This document shows positions 1 to 6,775 of a stretch of DNA of 15,369 bases, piece by piece. The notes below the pieces were generated by a model. It did no database searches and was not told where the DNA came from. It worked only from the letters and a program-made list of their open reading frames with translations. Source of the DNA: Burkholderia sp. (lineage in GTDB: Bacteria; Pseudomonadota; Gammaproteobacteria; Burkholderiales; Burkholderiaceae); NCBI GenBank assembly GCA_028292565.1, contig JAQGMD010000265.1, forward strand, positions 1 through 15,369. Direction: 5' to 3'. Positions within the stretch are counted from its first letter, which is position 1; each line of letters starts with the position of its first letter. A program made the position numbers and the translations under genes.

Positions 1-254
1 TTCGGATTCTTCGACTCGACGATTTCGCCGACCGTGCCGCCGACCATCACTTCATTCAAGGCCTGCGGGGCGGCATAGCTTTTGACGTCTTCCATCCGCA
101 TGCGCATGTATGGATCGAGCGACAGAAAATAATTCCGGATCAGCACCTCACCGTCCTTGAGCGCCGGTACCGGCACCTCCTCGAGGCGAAAATTAGCGGG
201 GACGACCTCTCCCTGCGGACGGGAAGCCAGGACATATCGTTTATAGGTTGCCAT
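1..254 (-). CDS. NADP-dependent MDR-family oxidoreductase (N-terminal part, cut by window edge)
   Basis: Read from the ATG at 254 this gives 84 residues beginning MATYKRYVLASRPQG and running off the window edge. The N-terminal pattern, with LRLEEVPVP-like spacing, DGEVLIRNYFLSLDPYMRMRM near residues 34-54 and MVGGTVGEI near 70-78, is typical of the GroES-like N-terminal domain of zinc-free medium-chain reductases (leukotriene B4 dehydrogenase / curcumin reductase type). That family uses NADPH to reduce activated double bonds such as alkenals and enones. GGAG lies about 10 bases before the ATG. It is the last visible gene of the minus-strand operon, 23 bases after the thioesterase gene. The Rossmann domain is outside the window, so the subfamily and substrate cannot be fixed. 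Confidence 0.85.
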   Translation of the reverse strand, partial: MATYKRYVLASRPQGEVVPANFRLEEVPVPALKDGEVLIRNYFLSLDPYMRMRMEDVKSYAAPQALNEVMVGGTVGEIVESKNP

Positions 255-277
255 AGATGCTCGCTCCGGTAGGATGT

Positions 278-712
278 TTATTCATGTTCCAACTTCTTCG
301 CCACGTCGAGACGCTTCAGATATTTAAAGGTCCCCATCGCTTTGGCGACCAGCTTGTCGCCGTTCCACATCTCCCCTTCGCAGAAGCACATGGTGGTTGA
401 CCTGTGAAACGCCTTGCCCTTGGCGACCATGCGGCCGCCCGCCTTGCCCCCGGGTTGCAGGAAGCTGGTCTTCATCTCGATGGTGACGCCGCCGCGCGTG
501 TCCGGGTCCAGTGACCGTCCCGCCATGGACATGACCACGTCGAGCAGCGTCATCGTTACGCCACCGTGCGTCACGTGCCAGCTGTTCATGTGCCGCGTTT
601 CCAGATTCAGCGCAACGGCGGCTTCGCCGTTTTCCATGCCGAGGAATTCGACACCCATGTCGTTCAGGAACGGGATCTCGGTCGGAAACGGTTGCGATAC
701 TCGTTTATCCAT
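278..712 (-). CDS. PaaI-family hotdog-fold acyl-CoA thioesterase
   Basis: This 144-residue protein has the length and pattern of a single hotdog domain of the PaaI/YbgC-like thioesterases, cytosolic enzymes that hydrolyse acyl-CoA to free acid and CoA. The signature HGGVTMTLLD (residues 49-58) carries the His-Gly-Gly helix start and Asp58, the usual catalytic acidic residue. The following MSMAG and the GGVTIEMKTSFLQP strand (about 74-87) also fit. There is no signal peptide. Its ATG shares one base with the stop of the SDR gene (TGATG), so the two are translationally coupled. In a beta-oxidation-type operon it probably releases CoA from a pathway intermediate or a dead-end acyl-CoA. That role is inference and the substrate is unknown. 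Confidence 0.88.
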   Translation of the reverse strand: MDKRVSQPFPTEIPFLNDMGVEFLGMENGEAAVALNLETRHMNSWHVTHGGVTMTLLDVVMSMAGRSLDPDTRGGVTIEMKTSFLQPGGKAGGRMVAKGKAFHRSTTMCFCEGEMWNGDKLVAKAMGTFKYLKRLDVAKKLEHE

Positions 713-1497
713 CAGTGCACCGCCGATACGCCACCGTCCACCGCGAGGATCTGGCCGGTAATGTGTTTGCCTGCGTCGGATGCGAATAGCAAGGCTGCGC
801 CTTTGAGGTCTTCATCGTCGCCGATACGCTGGAGGGGCGCGCGTTGCGCAAGGTTGTCCTGCCCGAATTGCGCGAGCACGCCCTTGGTCATCTTCGATGG
901 AAAGAATCCCGGCGCCAGGGCGTTCACGGTAATTCCGTAGCGTCCCCATTCGCCCGCAAGCGTGCGGGTGAAATTGACGACCGCGCCTTTCGACGTGTTA
1001 TAGGCTATCGTTTGCATGGAATTCGGACCATTGCCGGCCAGCCCCGCAATCGATGCGATATTCACGATGCGGCCATACTTGCGTGGAATCATCGTTTGTT
1101 TGGCAACCGCTTGTGACAGCATGAAGATGCTACGCACGTTCAGGTTCATTACCTTGTCCCATGCCTCGACAGGATGGTCTTCGGCTGGTGCGCCCCATGT
1201 GGCGCCGGCGTTGTTGACCAGGATATCGATATGCCCGAGCCGTTTGATTGCTTCCGTCACGAGCGGCGCAATGGCCAATTCCTGCGACACGTCGGCGGCG
1301 ATGGCGCTCGCTTCGATGCCATGCTGTTTCAGGTGCGCGACCGCTTCATCAAGATCGCCCTGCTTGCGCGAAGACAGTACGATTTTTGCGCCTTGCTCGC
1401 CCAGCGCATGGGCGATTTGCAGCCCAAGGCCGCGTGAGCCGCCGGTCACCAGTGCGGTCTTGCCGGTAAGGTCAAACAATTGCTGAATGGTGCGCAT
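712..1497 (-). CDS. Short-chain dehydrogenase/reductase (classical SDR)
   Basis: This 261-residue protein shows all classical SDR marks: cofactor loop TGGSRGLG (18-25), D69 in AADV, NNAG (95-98), Asn120, and the catalytic triad Ser149, Tyr166, Lys170 in the YNTSK motif, followed by the NALAPG strand. Classical SDRs oxidise or reduce a carbonyl/hydroxyl group with NAD(P)(H). Arg22 and Arg44 around the cofactor pocket would suit NADP(H), although this cannot be settled by eye. GGAGA lies 7 bases before the ATG. It sits 33 bases after the acyl-CoA dehydrogenase and overlaps the thioesterase by one base. In this operon it is the only candidate for the 3-hydroxyacyl (or similar) dehydrogenation step. 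Close relatives are often annotated as FabG-like or gluconate 5-dehydrogenase-like, so the name alone should not be trusted. Confidence 0.9.
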   Translation of the reverse strand: MRTIQQLFDLTGKTALVTGGSRGLGLQIAHALGEQGAKIVLSSRKQGDLDEAVAHLKQHGIEASAIAADVSQELAIAPLVTEAIKRLGHIDILVNNAGATWGAPAEDHPVEAWDKVMNLNVRSIFMLSQAVAKQTMIPRKYGRIVNIASIAGLAGNGPNSMQTIAYNTSKGAVVNFTRTLAGEWGRYGITVNALAPGFFPSKMTKGVLAQFGQDNLAQRAPLQRIGDDEDLKGAALLFASDAGKHITGQILAVDGGVSAVH

Positions 1498-1530
1498 ATT
1501 GTCTCCAGTGTTCGTTGAATGTCAGACGTT

Positions 1531-3345
1531 TTAAAACCATGCGTCCTGCATATCCAGCGTGGTCGTGTCGATGCTATCGAGCAGGTCCAGCTGGGGTTGC
1601 ACCTTGGGAAGTTCCCACTTGAAGAAGAACGCGCAAGCCTGCAGTTTACCCTTATAGAAATTGCCGTCATGGCCGTTCTTGCCGACCGACAGCAACGCCT
1701 GTTCCAACCAGATCCACGCGACCACCGCGTGGCCAAATGCCTCCAGGTAGACCGATGCATTGGCCAGCGTCTTGTTCATGTCACCAGCGGAGTAGAGGCT
1801 GCGCGTGACGTGTTCAATGCGCTGCATGACTTCGGCCAGGTTCTTTGCGTAACCCGCGAGAGCCGCTACATCCAGCGCCTTCGAAAACGTGCTCTGCATC
1901 TCCGCGCCAAGCGCCTTGAACGCGGCGCCGTCTTGCATCGACACCTTGCGGCCCAGCAGGTCGAGCCCCTGGATGCCGTGCGTTCCTTCATGGATGGGAT
2001 TGAGGCGATTGTCGCGATAGAACTGCTCGACATTATATTCGCGCGTATAACCGTAGCCGCCGTGAATCTGAATCGCAAGGCTGTTGGCTTCCAGGCACCA
2101 CTGCGACGGCCATGACTTGGCGATCGGCGTCAGGATGTCGAGCAGCAACGTTGCATGTCGGCGCGCCTCTTCGGATTCCGATGTCCGCTCATCATCCACC
2201 ATGCGGGCGCAATACAGGTTCAGCGCCAGGCCGCCTTCGACATAGGCCTTCTGCGCCAGCAGCATGCGCTTGACGTCAGTGTGCTGGATGATCGGGATCT
2301 GCGGCTGGGCTGGATCCTTTGCCATCGGCTGACGCCCCTGGGGACGCTGACGCGCGTATTCCAGCGAGTGCAGGTAACCGGTGTAGCCGAGCATGACTGC
2401 GCCCAGGCCGACCCCGATGCGCGCCTCGTTCATCATGTGGAACATGTTGCTCAGCCCCTTGTGCGGTTCGCCGACGAGGTAACCGATCGCGCCCGACTTG
2501 CCTCCCGGCCTGAACTTGCCTTCACCGAAATTAAGCAGGCAGTTGGTGGTGCCGCGGTAGCCCATTTTATGATTGAGGCCGGCCAGCACCACGTCATTGC
2601 GCTCGCCAAGCGAGCCGTCCGCATTCACCATTTTTTTCGGGACGATGAAGAGTGAAATGCCTTTGACACCGGGAATCAGCTTGCCGTCCGCACCGGGGAT
2701 TTTCGCCAGCACAAGGTGCACGATGTTTTCCGAGAGCTCGTGCTCGCCCGCGGAAATCCACATCTTGTTTCCCTTGAGGCGATAACTGCCATCCTCCTGC
2801 AATTCCGCGCGGGTTGTGATATCCGAAAGAGACGATCCTGCTTGCGGTTCCGACAGGCACATCGTGCCGAAGAAACGGCCGGCCAGCATCGGCTTGACGT
2901 AGGTATCGATTTGCTCTTGCGTGCCGCACTTGAGCAAGGTGTTGGCGTTGCCGATAGTGAGGAAAGGATAGGCGGAGGTACCGATGTTGGCGCCCTTGAA
3001 GTAGGCCAGTCCCGCCTTTTCAATCACGCATGGAAGTTGCATGCCGCCGAGTTCATAATCCTGCGCGGCGGCCATCAGGCCCGACTCAGCGAACGCTTTC
3101 AGCGCGGCTTTTACTTCCGGGATGATGTGGACGGCCTCGCCGTCGAAGTGAGGTTCCTGCTGGTCGTTTTTCTTGTTATGCGGCGCGAACAGGTCGGTGG
3201 CGATCTGCTCGCAGGTGTCCATCGCGGCGTTGAACGTTTCGCGGCTATGGTCGACGAAACGCGAACGCCGCGCTAACGCTTCCGCATCCAGCCATTCATA
3301 CAAAAGAAACTCGAGGTCGCGGCGGGAGATGATCTTGGATTGCAT
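1531..3345 (-). CDS. Acyl-CoA dehydrogenase, long form with extra C-terminal domain
   Basis: I take the ATG at 3345 (MQSKIISRRDLEFLL) because GGAGG stands 6 bases upstream. An upstream in-frame start at 3387 would add 14 unsupported residues and run through a hairpin. The product is 604 residues, longer than the roughly 380 of ordinary FAD acyl-CoA dehydrogenases. It belongs to the group with an extra C-terminal helical domain, which also contains DmdC, the methylmercaptopropionyl-CoA dehydrogenase. Visible marks are MCLSEPQAGSSLSD (162-175) and KMWISAGEHE (194-203) from the flavin/acyl middle domain, QIHGGYGYTREYNVE (426-440), and IHEGTHGIQ (451-459), where Glu453 is the expected catalytic base. 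The enzyme makes the first alpha,beta-dehydrogenation of an acyl-CoA and passes electrons to ETF. The substrate chain cannot be told from sequence. Confidence 0.93.
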   Translation of the reverse strand: MQSKIISRRDLEFLLYEWLDAEALARRSRFVDHSRETFNAAMDTCEQIATDLFAPHNKKNDQQEPHFDGEAVHIIPEVKAALKAFAESGLMAAAQDYELGGMQLPCVIEKAGLAYFKGANIGTSAYPFLTIGNANTLLKCGTQEQIDTYVKPMLAGRFFGTMCLSEPQAGSSLSDITTRAELQEDGSYRLKGNKMWISAGEHELSENIVHLVLAKIPGADGKLIPGVKGISLFIVPKKMVNADGSLGERNDVVLAGLNHKMGYRGTTNCLLNFGEGKFRPGGKSGAIGYLVGEPHKGLSNMFHMMNEARIGVGLGAVMLGYTGYLHSLEYARQRPQGRQPMAKDPAQPQIPIIQHTDVKRMLLAQKAYVEGGLALNLYCARMVDDERTSESEEARRHATLLLDILTPIAKSWPSQWCLEANSLAIQIHGGYGYTREYNVEQFYRDNRLNPIHEGTHGIQGLDLLGRKVSMQDGAAFKALGAEMQSTFSKALDVAALAGYAKNLAEVMQRIEHVTRSLYSAGDMNKTLANASVYLEAFGHAVVAWIWLEQALLSVGKNGHDGNFYKGKLQACAFFFKWELPKVQPQLDLLDSIDTTTLDMQDAWF

Positions 3346-3355
3346 GGTAATCCTC

Positions 3356-3396
3356 CGTTCGTGGCGGCTGCGCACCACGAACGACAAGAGTTGTCG
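3356..3396 (-). repeat. Two adjacent hairpins in the thiolase/acyl-CoA dehydrogenase spacer
   Basis: The 64-base spacer holds two perfect inverted repeats. One has 6-base arms CGACAA/TTGTCG (3382-3396) around a 3-base loop. The other has 9-base arms CGTTCGTGG/CCACGAACG (3356-3364 and 3375-3383) around a 10-base loop. They share two bases (3382-3383). On the mRNA the second stem ends exactly at the ribosome binding site of the dehydrogenase gene (its last G is the first G of GGAGG). No U-run follows, so this is not a standard terminator. It may act as an intercistronic mRNA stabiliser/processing site or a translation control element, or be a DNA operator. The function is inference. Confidence 0.6.
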
Positions 3397-3409
3397 ACGA
3401 TGCTGCGAA

Positions 3410-4588
3410 TCAGACTACTTCGAACAAGCCTGCAGCGCCCTGGCCGCCTCCGATACACATCGTCACCACGACAAATTTCGCACCACGACGCTTGCCTTCG
3501 ATCAGTGCGTGACCAGTCAGGCGTGCGCCAGAGACGCCATAGGGATGCCCGACCGCAATCGCACCGCCGTTGACATTGAGGCGATCACGCGGGATGCCGA
3601 GCTTGTCACTGCAGTACAGCACCTGCACCGCAAACGCCTCATTCAATTCCCACAGGCCGATGTCTTCGACTTTCAACCCGGCTTTCTTCAGCAGTTTGGG
3701 AATGGCGAACACCGGACCGATGCCCATTTCATCCGGCTCGCAGCCGGCTACCGCAAAGCCGCGGAAAATGCCGAGAGGCTGCAAGCCTTTCGCTTCGGCG
3801 ACTTTGCTGTTCATTACGATGGCAACCGATGCGCCGTCGGAAAACTGACTCGCATTGCCGGCGGAAATCACGCCGCCCGGGATCGCGGTACGGATCTTCG
3901 ACACGCCTTCCAGCGTGGTGTCGGCGCGTATGCCCTCGTCGGCAGAGATAGTGACTTCCCTCGAGATCAGCATGCCGCTGTCTTTGTCCGCCACGCCCAT
4001 GATGGTGGTCATCGGCACGATCTCGTCGGTGAATTTGCCGGCAGCCTGGGCTGCCGCGGCACGCTGCTGGCTTTGCACGCCATACTCGTCCTGGCGCTCG
4101 CGGCTGATGTTATATCGTTTCGCTACGGTCTCGGCGGTTTGCAGCATCGGCCAGTAGACCTCGGGCTTGTTTTGCTTCAGCCATACTTCGGCAACCATGT
4201 GCCGGTTTGCTTCGTTCTGCACGCATGAGATTGACTCCACGCCGCCGGCTGCATAGATGTCGCCTTCGCCGGCGATGATGCGCTGGGCTGCGGTTGCAAT
4301 AGTCTGCAGTCCGGATGAGCAGAAGCGATTAATGGTCATGCCGGCGGTCGTGACCGGGCATCCGCCACGCAATGCGATCTGCCGCGCAATGTTGCTGCCG
4401 GTTGCGCCCTCGGGTGTCGCGCAGCCCATGATCACGTCTTCAATTTCACCCGCTTCAATTCTGGCGCGTTCGACTGCCGCCTTGAGCACATGGCCGCCCA
4501 GGGTAGCGCCGTGAGTCATGTTGAATGCACCTTTCCAGGATTTGGCGAGTCCGGTGCGGGCGGTGGATACGATGACGGCGTCTGTCAT
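3410..4588 (-). CDS. Acetyl-CoA C-acyltransferase (thiolase)
   Basis: This 392-residue protein has the normal thiolase length. It has the acylation site Cys90 in NRFCSSGLQ, the NEAF motif, [10 protein letters not shown] with His348, and the second catalytic Cys378 in CIGGGQG. These define thiolase superfamily enzymes that cleave 3-ketoacyl-CoA with CoA to acetyl-CoA plus a shortened acyl-CoA, or run in reverse. Gene company (acyl-CoA dehydrogenase, thioesterase) favours the degradative FadA-like role over PHB-type biosynthesis. AGGAGA lies upstream of the ATG at a good distance. It is the first gene of the minus-strand operon and is headed by a control region with a dyad over the predicted promoter. 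Confidence 0.93.
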   Translation of the reverse strand: MTDAVIVSTARTGLAKSWKGAFNMTHGATLGGHVLKAAVERARIEAGEIEDVIMGCATPEGATGSNIARQIALRGGCPVTTAGMTINRFCSSGLQTIATAAQRIIAGEGDIYAAGGVESISCVQNEANRHMVAEVWLKQNKPEVYWPMLQTAETVAKRYNISRERQDEYGVQSQQRAAAAQAAGKFTDEIVPMTTIMGVADKDSGMLISREVTISADEGIRADTTLEGVSKIRTAIPGGVISAGNASQFSDGASVAIVMNSKVAEAKGLQPLGIFRGFAVAGCEPDEMGIGPVFAIPKLLKKAGLKVEDIGLWELNEAFAVQVLYCSDKLGIPRDRLNVNGGAIAVGHPYGVSGARLTGHALIEGKRRGAKFVVVTMCIGGGQGAAGLFEVV

Positions 4589-4694
4589 GGGAGTCTCCTA
4601 GTTTTCGAATGAAATATGGAATGATGAGGTCGGCGGTGGCACTGAAATCAGGTACGGCTTCTACTGGCTGGATTCTGAAATCGGATATCAGAAT

Positions 4695-4722
4695 AACATA
4701 GTTTTAGCACGATCGTTCGCAA
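4695..4722 (-). promoter_or_regulatory. Predicted sigma70 promoter of the thiolase operon
   Basis: On the minus strand TTGCGA (4722-4717) and TATGTT (4700-4695) are separated by 16 bases. Each matches 4 of 6 consensus positions. It would give a leader of about 100 bases before the thiolase ATG. Support comes mostly from the dyad covering the spacer, as expected for a repressed promoter. Confidence 0.4.
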
Positions 4723-4724
4723 AC
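4701..4724. promoter_or_regulatory. 24-base dyad, candidate operator of the thiolase operon
   Basis: The site is centred on the perfect 8-base palindrome ACGATCGT (4709-4716), flanked by GTTTTAGC on the left and TCGCAAAC on the right, so the outer GTTT/AAAC arms also pair. Nine of twelve symmetric positions match. It spans the -35 to -10 spacer of the predicted thiolase promoter. Beta-oxidation operons of betaproteobacteria are known to be controlled by TetR-type repressors binding palindromes of this size. Which regulator binds here is not known, and no regulator gene is in the window. Confidence 0.5.
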
Positions 4725-4792
4725 GGTCTGCAATTTTCGAACCGTACGGCCGCTCTCTGCTCTCTGTTTACAAGGCAATTCAAGGCCTCCCG

Positions 4793-4812
4793 CTGTAAGT
4801 TTCTGTAAGTTT
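4793..4812 (+). repeat. Perfect tandem repeat of CTGTAAGTTT
   Basis: Two identical copies of CTGTAAGTTT stand head to tail, so their centres are one helical turn apart, about 100 bases before the transporter start. This spacing suits a dimeric activator or response regulator, but no partner is evident. Confidence 0.5.
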
Positions 4813-4863
4813 GGAGCAAGGGTCACGTAAGGTTCGGACTGCACACTCCTCGGCGTGCACCTA

Positions 4864-4882
4864 TGCGCAAGTCACTTGCACA
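4864..4882. promoter_or_regulatory. 19-base dyad before the transporter gene
   Basis: TGCGCAAGT (4864-4872) and ACTTGCACA (4874-4882) are complementary at 8 of 9 positions around a single central C. The site ends 28 bases before the transporter ATG. It could be a repressor operator or an mRNA hairpin just upstream of the ribosome binding site. Confidence 0.45.
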
Positions 4883-4910
4883 TTCATACAAACCACTTGA
4901 GGAGATCAGC

Positions 4911-6575
4911 ATGGCGACAGTACAAACAACTACTGCACGCGGCATGACGGCGGAGGAACGAAAAGTTATCTTTGCGTCTTCGTTAGGCACCGTATTCGAA
5001 TGGTACGACTTTTACCTGTATGGCTCGCTGGCAGCAATTATTGCGAAACAATTCTTTGCAGGTACTGATCCCAACACCGCGTTCATTTTTGCACTGCTCG
5101 CGTTTGCAGCCGGTTTTATCGTCCGTCCGTTCGGGGCGCTCGTGTTCGGTCGCCTCGGCGACATGATCGGCCGGAAGTACACCTTCCTGGTCACCATCCT
5201 CATCATGGGTTTTTCCACGTTCATCGTGGGCTTGTTGCCGACCTACGCATCGATCGGCATCGCAGCGCCGATCATCCTGATTTCGCTGCGCATCCTGCAA
5301 GGCCTTGCGCTCGGCGGCGAGTACGGCGGTGCGGCAACCTACGTTGCCGAGCACGCCCCGCACGGCAAGCGCGGCGCATTCACTTCGTGGATTCAAACCA
5401 CGGCGACCCTGGGCCTGTTCCTTTCGCTGATGGTGATCCTGGGTGTGCGCACGGCGATCGGTGAAGCCGCATTCGCCGATTGGGGCTGGCGCGTCCCGTT
5501 CCTACTCTCCGTGTTCCTGCTCGCTGTTTCAGTCTGGATACGTTTGTCGATGAATGAGTCTCCCGCTTTCGCGCGGATGAAGGCGCAGGGCAAAACCTCC
5601 AAGGCGCCGCTGACCGAGTCCTTCGCGAAATGGAAAAACCTGAAAGTCGTTATCCTCGCACTGCTTGGCCTGACTGCGGGGCAGGCGGTTGTCTGGTACA
5701 CCGGGCAGTTCTATGCGCTGTTCTTCCTGACCCAGACGCTGAAAGTCGACGGCCCCACCGCCAACCTGCTGATCGCCGCAGCGCTGGTGCTCGGCACCCC
5801 GTTCTTTATCGTGTTCGGTACGCTGTCCGATAAAATCGGCCGCAAGATCATCATCATGGCTGGCTGCCTGCTGGCGGCGGTGACTTACTTCCCGATCTTC
5901 GCCGCGCTGACACATTATGCAAATCCGGCACTGGAAAGCGCGATCAAGAACGCTCCTGTGGTAGTGACCGCTGATCCGAACGACTGTCAGTTCCAGTTCA
6001 ACCCGACCGGCACCAAGAAGTTCACTTCTTCCTGTGACATCGCCAAAGCCAAGCTGGCTGCCGCTTCCGTCGCCTATTCCAACGTTGCCGCCCCGGCGGG
6101 AACAGTTGCCACGGTCAAGATCGGCGACAAGGTGCTGACTTCGTACAATGCCGCCACCCTGACCAAGGAAGATGCCGCGGCAAAAGAGAAGAGCTTCTCC
6201 AAGGACCTGGCGGACTCGATCAAGGCCGCGGGTTATCCGGCTAAAGCCGATCCTGCACGCATCAACAAGGGCATGGTCCTGGTGCTGCTGACCCTCCTTG
6301 TGATCTACGTGACGATGGTGTACGGCCCGATCGCCGCAGTGCTGGTCGAGATGTTCCCGACACGCATCCGCTACAGTTCCATGTCGCTGCCGTATCACAT
6401 CGGTAATGGCTGGTTCGGCGGCCTCCTGCCCACCACCGCGTTTGCGTTGGTTGCGTGGAAGGGCGATATCTACTACGGCCTCTGGTATCCGATCATCATC
6501 GCCATGTTCACGTTTGTAGTCGGCATGTTGTTCGTCCGCGAAACCAAGGACACCGACATCTACGCTGCAGACTGA
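4911..6575 (+). CDS. MHS-family major facilitator transporter with large periplasmic insert
   Basis: The ATG at 4911 is chosen because GAGGAG lies 6 bases upstream. An in-frame ATG at 4863 has no ribosome binding site and would overlap the 19-base dyad. The 554-residue inner-membrane protein belongs to the metabolite:H+ symporter branch (ProP, KgtP, ShiA). Marks are FEWYDFYLYG (29-38), FGRLGDMIGRKYTF (79-92), LRILQGLALGGEYGGA (126-141), WGWRVPFLLS (191-200) and GTLSDKIGRK (303-312). About 12 membrane segments are expected. Between predicted TM9 and TM10, residues about 336-452 form a polar insert of some 117 residues with Cys359 and Cys375, which by standard topology faces the periplasm; typical MHS members are near 430-450 residues. 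The substrate is unknown; an organic acid or similar carbon source is a guess from the family and the divergent catabolic operon. Confidence 0.9.
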   Translation: MATVQTTTARGMTAEERKVIFASSLGTVFEWYDFYLYGSLAAIIAKQFFAGTDPNTAFIFALLAFAAGFIVRPFGALVFGRLGDMIGRKYTFLVTILIMGFSTFIVGLLPTYASIGIAAPIILISLRILQGLALGGEYGGAATYVAEHAPHGKRGAFTSWIQTTATLGLFLSLMVILGVRTAIGEAAFADWGWRVPFLLSVFLLAVSVWIRLSMNESPAFARMKAQGKTSKAPLTESFAKWKNLKVVILALLGLTAGQAVVWYTGQFYALFFLTQTLKVDGPTANLLIAAALVLGTPFFIVFGTLSDKIGRKIIIMAGCLLAAVTYFPIFAALTHYANPALESAIKNAPVVVTADPNDCQFQFNPTGTKKFTSSCDIAKAKLAAASVAYSNVAAPAGTVATVKIGDKVLTSYNAATLTKEDAAAKEKSFSKDLADSIKAAGYPAKADPARINKGMVLVLLTLLVIYVTMVYGPIAAVLVEMFPTRIRYSSMSLPYHIGNGWFGGLLPTTAFALVAWKGDIYYGLWYPIIIAMFTFVVGMLFVRETKDTDIYAAD

Positions 6576-6618
6576 AGGTAAACATCCCGAGCCTGCCGCA
6601 CGCGCAGGTCCGCGGTCT

Positions 6619-6651
6619 AAGCCGTCACGCTGTTTGCTGGCGGCTTTTTTT
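6619..6651 (+). terminator. Rho-independent terminator after the transporter
   Basis: AAGCCGTCA (6619-6627) pairs with TGGCGGCTT (6638-6646), 9 pairs with one G-U, around a 10-base loop, followed directly by more T (6647-6651). A smaller CCTGC/GCAGG hairpin precedes it (6592-6608). Both lie in the space after the transporter stop codon. Confidence 0.85.
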
Positions 6652-6775
6652 CGCCTGGAAGATTTCAGTTTTGATAAGTCGAGAGGAGTTTGTTCGGATT
6701 TGAAAGCATTTGGGCTGTCCAAAGACGCCTACTTTTGCTATCGTCGGCCGATTCAACTGAACCTGACCACTCATC

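Larger units (their letters stand above)
4589..4910. promoter_or_regulatory. Divergent control region between thiolase operon and transporter
   Basis: These 322 bases contain no convincing gene. From left to right they hold a predicted minus-strand promoter with an overlapping dyad (4695-4724), a tandem CTCTCTG pair (4753-4766), a tandem 10-base repeat (4793-4812), short TGCAC/GTGCA complementary arms (4840-4859), and a 19-base dyad (4864-4882) followed by the transporter ribosome binding site GAGGAG at 4899-4904. I could not find a convincing sigma70 promoter for the transporter. Confidence 0.6.

Noticed and set aside
3173..4228. Long plus-strand open frame (351 codons) opposite the thiolase and dehydrogenase genes
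   Set aside because: It lies antisense to two genes with intact catalytic motifs, crosses their spacer and has no family features. GC-rich codon bias produces such frames.
4863..4910. N-terminal extension of the transporter by 16 residues
   Set aside because: The ATG at 4863 has no ribosome binding site and lies within the 19-base dyad; GAGGAG correctly precedes the ATG at 4911.
5529..6722. 397-codon minus-strand frame opposite the transporter
   Set aside because: Antisense to a gene with clear MHS motifs, rich in His/Arg/Gln/Asp without domain pattern, and it runs through the terminator.
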